Assembly (NCBI GenBank): GCA_025360875.1
Contig: JANYBI010000179.1
Coordinates: forward strand, 1 to 5,491
DNA from: Lentisphaerota bacterium
GTDB taxonomy: Bacteria; Verrucomicrobiota; Lentisphaeria; Victivallales; GWF2-50-93
DNA: 5,491 nt
Reading direction: 5' to 3'
The first letter of the stretch is position 1. Each line of letters begins with the position of its first letter. Positions 1 to 5,077 of this stretch are shown here, in pieces. Below the pieces are notes generated by a model. That model was given only the letters and a program-made list of their open reading frames with translations, had not been told where the DNA came from and ran no database searches. Made by a program: the position numbers and the translations under genes.

Positions 1-298
1 CTGAATAGTTCTGGGGGATGGTCATCACGTTCCTGGCCATATGGTTTCCGACCTGGTCGTCGATATGCCCATGATCGAACGCGGTTATGATGTCATCAAT
101 GCTTATGATGCCGGAGATATTTCCATTGTCGACTATGGGGACGCCGGAGAATTTCTTCTCTTTCATGCAGAGTTGGACTTCACGCATTGTGGCTGTGGAC
201 GGAAATGATACTACGTTCCGGTTCATCACCTGATGAACCTTGATCTGGTACATCAGCTCATGCACCAGCCGTATTTGGCGTTCCTTCAGTTCTGGCAT
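1..298 (-). CDS. CBS-domain protein, N-terminal part (cut by window edge)
   Basis: The reading frame begins at the ATG at 298 and is open to the left edge, giving 99 visible residues; the C-terminus lies outside. After a short helical lead (residues 1-20), residues about 21-75 read as a CBS domain: VMNRNVVSFP, then TMREVQLCMKEKKFSGVPIVD, then GIISIDDIITAF. A second CBS repeat seems to start near residue 83 (HMARNVMTIP). CBS pairs usually bind adenine nucleotides and act as energy or redox sensors. The start is supported by GGAG seven bases upstream; the frame is closed by a TAG at 322-320. The start lies inside the end of the upstream DRTGG gene (41-nt overlap), so translational coupling is likely. 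CBS proteins, sometimes carrying a HATPase domain, often neighbour [FeFe] hydrogenase genes; whether this one has such a domain cannot be seen. The domain call is firm, the function is inferred. Confidence 0.85.
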   Translation of the reverse strand, partial: MPELKERQIRLVHELMYQIKVHQVMNRNVVSFPSTATMREVQLCMKEKKFSGVPIVDNGNISGIISIDDIITAFDHGHIDDQVGNHMARNVMTIPQNYS

Positions 299-650
299 CA
301 GGGTTCTCCAGTAGTCTGCCTATCCTGCAACATGCATCGAACATCGTAAGCCTGGAGAGGATCAGCGGGATGCCGTTCCTTTTCGCGAGGCTGACTGCTG
401 CCGGCTGTGGCTGTTTGTTCCTGACAATGACCACGCAGCATGCGTTGGTTATTTCCGCGGTGCGGAGTATCTGGACATTCGTAAGCCCTGTGAGAAGCGC
501 ATAGTTTGTCTTGCCCATGGCGAGGACATCGCTTAGCAGGTCGGTGGCACCGAAGCTTTCAACATCCCTGTCCAGCTTGTCTTCTCCTGAGATAAGCTCC
601 CCTTCAAGAGCCTGGACTACCTCTGATATGGTTATTTTACCGTTTTTCAT
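258..650 (-). CDS. DRTGG-domain protein of the hydrogenase-associated type
   Basis: This is a complete 130-residue protein with no signal peptide or membrane segment. Residues about 5-115 resemble the small stand-alone DRTGG-domain proteins found beside HydABC genes in anaerobes. The landmarks are a short ITISEVVQALEGELISG lead, LDRDVESFGATDLLSDVLAM (about residues 26-45), the LLTGLTNVQILRTAEI stretch, and AKRNGIPLILSRLTMFDACCRIGRLL near the C-terminus. The DRTGG fold is named after a motif in phosphotransacetylase-type proteins and is presumed to bind a small ligand; no biochemical role is established for the hydrogenase-linked form. The C-terminal tail (about residues 113-130) looks unstructured and overlaps the start of the following CBS gene. 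Upstream AAAGAG lies eight bases before the ATG, a modest ribosome binding site. The gene is transcribed away from hydC and shares a 160-bp spacer with it. The family call is fairly sure, the role is not. Confidence 0.82.
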   Translation of the reverse strand: MKNGKITISEVVQALEGELISGEDKLDRDVESFGATDLLSDVLAMGKTNYALLTGLTNVQILRTAEITNACCVVIVRNKQPQPAAVSLAKRNGIPLILSRLTMFDACCRIGRLLENPDARTEGTPNTAGA

Positions 651-692
651 TTTTATCGCTCTTTAATTTAAACATTTTGAATGCAATATTTT

Positions 693-710
693 CTGTTAAT
701 AATTTAACAA
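693..710. promoter_or_regulatory. Predicted Rex (NADH/NAD+ redox repressor) operator
   Basis: The sequence CTGTTAATAATTTAACAA is an inverted repeat with arms TGTTAA and TTAACA around a four-base centre TAAT. It matches the Rex consensus known from clostridia and related anaerobes, TTGTTAAnnnnTTAACAA, at 13 of 14 defined positions; only the first base differs. Rex binds DNA when NADH is low and releases it when NADH rises, and NAD-linked hydrogenase genes are established members of Rex regulons. The site lies 100 bases before the hydC ATG and 42 bases before the DRTGG ATG, so it could control either or both. The match is seen directly; control by Rex is inferred, and no rex gene is in the window. 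Confidence 0.68.
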
Positions 711-795
711 AAATACTTTTTAAATACCGATATTCAATTATATTTCGGAATTATTTTGATAAAAATTGAACCGCTTCAGGTTCGTTGAAATTACT

Positions 796-801
796 AAGGA
801 G
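796..801 (+). promoter_or_regulatory. Ribosome binding site that fixes the hydC start
   Basis: AAGGAG lies nine bases before the ATG at 811. The same frame is open further upstream and could begin at a TTG at 766, but that codon has no Shine-Dalgarno sequence, and the extension would cover this site with residues that do not look like family sequence. The ATG at 811 is therefore the preferred start. Confidence 0.8.
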
Positions 802-810
802 CCGATCAAC

Positions 811-1338
811 ATGACAGCTGAATGCAAAGAATGCTGCGATAACGTTTCCATATTGGACATGTATCCGGACAAGAGGAAGGAACTTGAAAAATACATTGAC
901 AGCCTGCCGCTCGGGGACGATTCCGACAGGAACAGGGGTTTCCTGATCCAGTCGCTCCACAGGGCACAGGGAATTTTTGGATATCTGCCGGAAGAAATAC
1001 AGCTCTTTGTGGCGGAAAAGCTCAAGCTCCACCTGTCCGAAGTCTTCGGAGTGATAAGTTTCTATTCCTATTTCACGACTGTGCCTCTCGGCAAATTCAA
1101 GATCAACGTCTGCACCGGTACTGCCTGCTTCATCAAGGGCGCAGATGGAATTGTCGGAGAGTTCAAACGCTTCCTGAATATCGACATGGACGAAACCACA
1201 CAGGACATGAAGTTCTCGCTGGGCGGACTCAGATGCGTCGGCGCATGCAGCCTTGCTCCTGTTGTAATGGTCAACGACAAGGTCTATGGAAATGTGACAC
1301 CAAAGAAAGTTCCGGAAATAATCGAGGATTGCAAATAA
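811..1338 (+). CDS. hydC: NADH-linked [FeFe] hydrogenase, NuoE-like [2Fe-2S] subunit (HydC/HndA)
   Basis: This 175-residue cytoplasmic protein has the size and layout of NuoE/HydC/HndA: a helical bundle (about residues 20-85, with RAQGIFGYLPEEIQLFVAEKL-type sequence and FGVISFYSYF), then a thioredoxin-like [2Fe-2S] domain. The four cluster ligands are present as C101-x4-C106 (CTGTACF) and C142-x3-C146 (RCVGACSLAP). In the complex this subunit docks on the flavoprotein HydB, and its cluster sits close to FMN; in bifurcating members it is part of the flavin-side relay. The sequence VGACSLAPVVMVND followed by VYGNVTPKKVPEII is a typical family C-terminus. The short cysteine group C5, C8, C9 at the N-terminus is not one of the known ligands. 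It is the first gene of the operon, with hydB starting 7 bases after its stop. The start at 811 is chosen for the AAGGAG nine bases upstream. The NuoE subunit of respiratory complex I is excluded by the adjacent hydA. Confidence 0.95.
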   Translation: MTAECKECCDNVSILDMYPDKRKELEKYIDSLPLGDDSDRNRGFLIQSLHRAQGIFGYLPEEIQLFVAEKLKLHLSEVFGVISFYSYFTTVPLGKFKINVCTGTACFIKGADGIVGEFKRFLNIDMDETTQDMKFSLGGLRCVGACSLAPVVMVNDKVYGNVTPKKVPEIIEDCK

Positions 1339-1345
1339 AGGAATC

Positions 1346-3199
1346 ATGACAATGACTATAATCAATACTCCTGAAAAACTCGGGAAATACGGGAAAGAGC
1401 TCAAGGGGGCGCTCTCCAGGAATATCAAAACTGAAATCCTGGTGTCCATGGGCACTTGCGGAATTGCCGCAGGCACAACACCGGTACTCGACGAGCTGAA
1501 GAAGGAAGTGCTTGAACAGAACCTCCAGGATTCGGTCAGGATAGTTCCGGTCGGCTGCATGGGGATCTGCCACAGCGAACCATCCATCGAGGTGATTGAC
1601 ATGGAAAGCGGACAAGGTGCCTTTTTCGGAAATGTCACCACCGAGATGGCAAAGGCGATTGTAGCAAAAAACATAAGGGCCGCAGGTGTCCATACTGTAG
1701 CAAAGTCATGGTACTATCCTGAAGAAGGACAGAACGCTGAATCAGTGCTTCAGGCGCGTATCGTGCTCCGCAACTGTGGCAGGATCAATCCTGAGAGCAT
1801 CGATGATTACATCTCACGTTCCGGATATCAGGCTGTTGCAAAGGCGCTGACTTCGATGAAACCTGGCGATGTTATCAGGACAGTTGTGGATTCAGGACTC
1901 AGGGGCAGGGGCGGCGGCGGATTTCCGACGGGCCGGAAATGGCAGTTTGCCGCAGCTCAGAAGTCAGATGAGAAATATGTGATATGCAATGCCGATGAGG
2001 GCGATCCTGGAGCGTTCATGGATCGCGCTGTCCTCGAAGGCGATCCCCATTCCGTGCTGGAGGCGATGATAATTGCAGGCTATGCCGTGGGCTCCCATAA
2101 TGGCGTGATATACATCCGTGCCGAGTATCCGCTGGCGGTCAAGCGTCTTCACCAGGCGATTGATGATGCGAAGGGAATGGGGCTTCTTGGAAAGAATCTC
2201 TTCGGTTCGGGATTTGATTTCGAAATCGAGCTGAAGTATGGGGCAGGTGCCTTTGTCTGCGGCGAGGAGACTGCGCTCATACATTCTGTGGAAGGAAAAC
2301 GGGGCGAACCCGGTTTCAAGCCTCCTTTTCCGGCTATTTCCGGACTTTGGAAGAAGCCGACCATCGTCAACAATGTTGAAACTTTTGCGAACGTCTGCGC
2401 AATCATCAGGAATGGCGCCGACTGGTTCAAGAAGATAGGGACGGAAAATTCCCCGGGCACGAAAGTTTTCTCCCTTACTGGAAAAATCAACAGTGTCGGA
2501 CTAATCGAAGTTCCGATGGGCATAACTTTGCGCGACATCATCTTCAAGCTGGGCGAGGGCATAAAAGGCGGAAAGAAATTCAAGGCCGTCCAGACCGGTG
2601 GACCTTCCGGTGGCTGCATAACCGAGGCCAATCTCGACTCTCCGATCGACTATAATTCCCTCATAGCCCTGGGTTCCATGATGGGATCCGGCGGGATGAT
2701 TGTCCTGGACGAGGACGACTGCATGGTCAATATAGCCAAATTCTTCCTTGAATTCACTCTCGATGAATCATGTGGAAGGTGCACGCCTTGCAGGATCGGA
2801 AACAAACGCCTGCATGAAATGCTTAATGAGATCACGATCGGAAATGGAACACATGAGATCCTTGCAAAGCTCCGCAAGCTTTCCGAAAACATCAAGGATA
2901 CGGCGCTGTGCGGGCTCGGGCAGACATCTCCGAACCCAGTCCTCTCTACAATAAAGAATTTTGAGAACGAATATCTGGAGCATATCGATCACAAGAAATG
3001 CCCGGCGAAAGTCTGTGTGAAACTGCTGAGCTACGAGATAAATGACAGCTGCGTGGGATGTACTCTATGCGCAAGGAACTGTCCGGTCGCATGTATTTCC
3101 GGTGAGAAGAAGCAGAAGCATGTCATCGATCAGAAGAAGTGCATAAGATGTGGAGTTTGCTATGAGGCTTGCAAGTTCCATGCAATTGACAAGAACTGA
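1346..3199 (+). CDS. hydB: NADH-linked [FeFe] hydrogenase, flavoprotein subunit HydB (HndB-HndC fusion, NuoF-like)
   Basis: This 617-residue subunit oxidises or reduces NAD(P)(H) and passes electrons through FMN and Fe-S clusters towards HydA. Residues about 1-115 form a thioredoxin-like ferredoxin domain resembling HndB, with MGTCGIAAG (C38) and VGCMGIC (C71, C75). Residues about 150-540 are the NuoF core: the FMN/NADH glycine-rich loop GLRGRGGGGFPTGRKW (184-199), NADEGDPGAFMDR (215-227), GAGAFVCGEETAL (299-311), and the [4Fe-4S] ligands C476, C479, C482 and C522. The C-terminus adds two [4Fe-4S] motifs, C569-C572-C575-C579 and C599-C602-C605-C609, absent from respiratory NuoF. An H546 plus C552-x4-C557 group between them recurs in HydB proteins and may bind a metal. 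Two in-frame ATGs lie at 1346 and 1352. The AGGA at 1339-1342 is only 3 bases from the first but 9 from the second, so 1352 may be the true start; numbering here uses 1346. Confidence 0.95.
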   Translation: MTMTIINTPEKLGKYGKELKGALSRNIKTEILVSMGTCGIAAGTTPVLDELKKEVLEQNLQDSVRIVPVGCMGICHSEPSIEVIDMESGQGAFFGNVTTEMAKAIVAKNIRAAGVHTVAKSWYYPEEGQNAESVLQARIVLRNCGRINPESIDDYISRSGYQAVAKALTSMKPGDVIRTVVDSGLRGRGGGGFPTGRKWQFAAAQKSDEKYVICNADEGDPGAFMDRAVLEGDPHSVLEAMIIAGYAVGSHNGVIYIRAEYPLAVKRLHQAIDDAKGMGLLGKNLFGSGFDFEIELKYGAGAFVCGEETALIHSVEGKRGEPGFKPPFPAISGLWKKPTIVNNVETFANVCAIIRNGADWFKKIGTENSPGTKVFSLTGKINSVGLIEVPMGITLRDIIFKLGEGIKGGKKFKAVQTGGPSGGCITEANLDSPIDYNSLIALGSMMGSGGMIVLDEDDCMVNIAKFFLEFTLDESCGRCTPCRIGNKRLHEMLNEITIGNGTHEILAKLRKLSENIKDTALCGLGQTSPNPVLSTIKNFENEYLEHIDHKKCPAKVCVKLLSYEINDSCVGCTLCARNCPVACISGEKKQKHVIDQKKCIRCGVCYEACKFHAIDKN

Positions 3200-3206
3200 A
3201 AAAGAA

Positions 3207-3241
3207 GTTCGGGAGTTCGAGAGTGCGTTAGTTCGGGAGTT
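3207..3241. repeat. Short tandem repeat with an 8-bp period between hydB and hydA
   Basis: Four consecutive octamers read GTTCGGGA, GTTCGAGA, GTGCGTTA and GTTCGGGA, followed by a further GTT. The 12-mer AGTTCGGGAGTT occurs twice (3206-3217 and 3230-3241), exactly 24 bases, or three units, apart. The array fills the first part of the 94-base spacer (3200-3293). The rest of the spacer is AT-rich, with TGAGGA at 3279-3284, nine bases before the hydA ATG, as the ribosome binding site. No terminator or clear promoter is seen, so hydA is probably read from the upstream promoter. The repeat may have arisen by replication slippage; its function is unknown. Confidence 0.7.
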
Positions 3242-3293
3242 ATTATTTGCAGGATTGGCTGATGAGTCATTAATAAACTGAGGATAATTTAAA

Positions 3294-5030
3294 ATGATAA
3301 AATTGAGAATAAATGGAATGCCTGTGATGGCAGAGGAGAATTCCACAATACTCCAGGCCGCCAGGAAGCTTGACATAAAAATTCCGACTCTATGCCACAT
3401 GGAGCTGGAATGTTTTAACCTCGAGCACAGGATAGGCTCATGCCGGGTATGCGTGGTCGAGGTGTCGGGAAGACGTAACCTCGCGCCGGCGTGCTGTACT
3501 CCCGTCGAGGAGAACATGGAGGTGAGGACCCATACCCTGAGGGCGATAAACGCCCGGAGGACGATGCTTGACCTGCTCCTCTCAAATCATCCGAAAGACT
3601 GCCTGACATGCGAGAAGAATCTCGACTGCGAACTTCAGGCGCTTGCGCAGGAGATGGGGTTGCACAGGATCATATACAAGGGCGAACAGTCAAAGCACAA
3701 GATCGATCTCGCAAACGAATCAATAGTCCGCGACATGAACAAGTGCATAATGTGCCGCCGCTGTGAGACAGCCTGCAACACAATTCAGACCGTAGGAATA
3801 CTCTCAGGTATTAAAAGAGGGTTCAACTCAACTGTGTCGACCGCCTCTGAAAAACCTCTTGTCGAAACCAAATGTACTTTCTGCGGACAGTGTGTCGCAG
3901 CATGCCCTGTCGGCGCCCTGACCGAGATGAACAGGACCTATGACGTGTGGCGCGCCCTCAACGATGAGACAAAACATGTGATCGTGCAGACTGCCCCGGC
4001 CGTACGTGTCGCCCTGGGCGAGGAATTCGGACTGGAGCCTGGCTCGATAAGCACCGGCAAGATGGTGACTGCCCTCCGCATGCTTGGATTTGACAAGGTA
4101 TTTGACACTGATTTCGCCGCAGACCTGACAATCATGGAGGAGACAACCGAATTCATCCAGAGACTCAAGGAAAACAAGAACCTTCCCATTCTCACGTCCT
4201 GCTGTCCCGGCTGGGTGAAATTTTTCGAACACCAGTTCCCTGACCTCCTGCATATTCCATCAACGGCAAAGTCTCCCCAGCAGATGTTCGGAGCCATGGC
4301 GAAAACATATTACGCAAAGAAAATAGGAGTCGAGGCGAAGGAAATAACAGTTGTTTCCGTCATGCCATGCCTTGCCAAGAAATATGAAGCCGCCCGTTCT
4401 GAATTTACCAGGGACGGGGTAAGGGATGTTGACATAGTTATTTCAACCCGTGAACTTGCCAACATGCTCAAGGAGGCTGGTATCCAGTTCAACGACCTCC
4501 GTAATTCGGCGTTTGACAACCCTATGGGCGAATCTACCGGTGCAGGTGTGATCTTCGGTGCGACTGGTGGTGTTCTCGAAGCTGTTCTCCGTACTGCAGC
4601 TGACTGGGTGAGTGGAAAAGAAATCAAGGATATCGACTTCGATGATGTCCGCGGAATTTCCGGAATCAAGGAGGCGACAGTCAATGTCGCCGGCAAGGAG
4701 ATCAAGGTTGCAATCGCATCTGGTCTTGGCAATGCCAGGACTCTACTGGAAAAGATACGCAAGGGTGAATCCACTTACCATGCGATTGAGATCATGGCGT
4801 GTCCAGGCGGCTGCCTCAACGGCGGTGGACAGCCCTACATCCATGGTGATACCGATATTCTGGAGAAGAGGCGCCAGGCGCTCTACGAGGAGGACCGTGA
4901 AAAGACCATTCGCAAATCGCACGAAAATCCTTACATCCAGAAAATCTACAGGGAATATCTCGGAGAGCCCGGAAGCCATCTTGCTCACGAGCTGCTGCAT
5001 ACCCATTATACTAAGAGAAAGAATGAATGA
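3294..5030 (+). CDS. hydA: [FeFe] hydrogenase catalytic subunit (HydA/HndD type)
   Basis: This 578-residue enzyme catalyses 2H+ + 2e- to H2, reversibly, at the H-cluster. In order it has: a plant-ferredoxin-like [2Fe-2S] domain (residues 1-80; C34, C50, C53 and C67 or C68); a His-Cys3 [4Fe-4S] site (H99, C103, C106, C112); two [4Fe-4S] motifs (C151, C154, C157, C161 and C194, C197, C200, C204); the H domain (about 220-515); and the small-subunit-like tail (about 525-572). The three H-cluster signatures are intact: TSCCPGW (301-307), MPCLAKKYE (357-365) and ACPGGCLNGGGQP (502-514). By homology C304, C359, C503 and C507 are the cubane ligands, and C303 is the proton-relay cysteine. SPQQMFG (327-333) also matches active enzymes. 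It lacks a C-terminal [2Fe-2S] extension such as that of the longer Thermotoga HydA, and in size resembles HndD. There is no signal peptide, so it is cytoplasmic. The ATG at 3294 is preceded by TGAGGA. The maturases HydE, HydF and HydG must be encoded elsewhere. Confidence 0.97.
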   Translation: MIKLRINGMPVMAEENSTILQAARKLDIKIPTLCHMELECFNLEHRIGSCRVCVVEVSGRRNLAPACCTPVEENMEVRTHTLRAINARRTMLDLLLSNHPKDCLTCEKNLDCELQALAQEMGLHRIIYKGEQSKHKIDLANESIVRDMNKCIMCRRCETACNTIQTVGILSGIKRGFNSTVSTASEKPLVETKCTFCGQCVAACPVGALTEMNRTYDVWRALNDETKHVIVQTAPAVRVALGEEFGLEPGSISTGKMVTALRMLGFDKVFDTDFAADLTIMEETTEFIQRLKENKNLPILTSCCPGWVKFFEHQFPDLLHIPSTAKSPQQMFGAMAKTYYAKKIGVEAKEITVVSVMPCLAKKYEAARSEFTRDGVRDVDIVISTRELANMLKEAGIQFNDLRNSAFDNPMGESTGAGVIFGATGGVLEAVLRTAADWVSGKEIKDIDFDDVRGISGIKEATVNVAGKEIKVAIASGLGNARTLLEKIRKGESTYHAIEIMACPGGCLNGGGQPYIHGDTDILEKRRQALYEEDREKTIRKSHENPYIQKIYREYLGEPGSHLAHELLHTHYTKRKNE

Positions 5031-5059
5031 TAAAATCTTGCATGACTGCAAGATTTTAT
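5030..5059. terminator. Perfect 13-bp inverted repeat after hydA, possible terminator or processing hairpin
   Basis: The arms ATAAAATCTTGCA (5030-5042) and TGCAAGATTTTAT (5047-5059) are exact reverse complements around a TGAC loop. The left arm begins on the last base of the hydA stop codon. The placement fits an end-of-operon hairpin. However, no run of T follows on the + strand (the next bases are GACGC) and the stem is AT-rich. It may therefore be a weak terminator, an RNA-stability element protecting the hydrogenase mRNA 3' end, or an attenuator before the downstream gene, which begins 18 bases later. The repeat itself is certain; its role is inferred. Confidence 0.6.
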
Positions 5060-5077
5060 GACGCATAGGGGGTTGCC

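Larger units (their letters stand above)
651..810. promoter_or_regulatory. AT-rich divergent promoter region between the DRTGG gene and hydC
   Basis: The 160 bases between the two divergent start codons are very AT-rich up to about 770, against roughly balanced genes on both sides, so promoters for both directions should lie here. On the + strand, TTGAAT at 677-682 with a 17-base spacer to TAATTT at 700-705 is one weak sigma70-like pair, and its -10 would fall inside the palindrome at 693-710. No pair is good enough to call a promoter. A small inverted repeat, GAACC (768-772) and GGTTC (779-783), lies in the presumed hydC leader. The region contains no plausible gene. Confidence 0.6.

Noticed and set aside
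768..783. Small hairpin GAACC/GGTTC in the hydC leader as a riboswitch or attenuator
   Set aside because: The stem is only five base pairs with a six-base loop and nothing around it forms a larger structure; chance is the simpler explanation.
766..810. Upstream TTG start adding 15 residues to HydC
   Set aside because: It has no ribosome binding site, and it would include the good AAGGAG that serves the ATG at 811.
751..1674. Long - strand open frame (307 codons) opposite hydC and the start of hydB
   Set aside because: It lies entirely antisense to two strongly supported genes with intact motifs, its translation shows no family features, and it follows from codon bias of the real genes.
811..3199. 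NuoE/NuoF of respiratory complex I or a formate dehydrogenase module
   Set aside because: HydB has the N-terminal ferredoxin domain and two C-terminal [4Fe-4S] motifs typical of hydrogenase-linked flavoproteins, and the next gene is an [FeFe] hydrogenase rather than NuoG or FdhA.
3193..3210. GAACT/AGTTC inverted repeat just after hydB as a terminator
   Set aside because: A five-base-pair stem with an eight-base loop and no T tract is too weak, and hydA probably depends on read-through.
3206..3241. CRISPR array
   Set aside because: The units are 8 bases with no spacers and only four copies, unlike any CRISPR repeat-spacer structure.
3828..4774. - strand open frames opposite hydA (141, 119 and 154 codons)
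   Set aside because: All lie inside hydA on the opposite strand, have no ribosome binding site that stands out, and show no recognisable domains.
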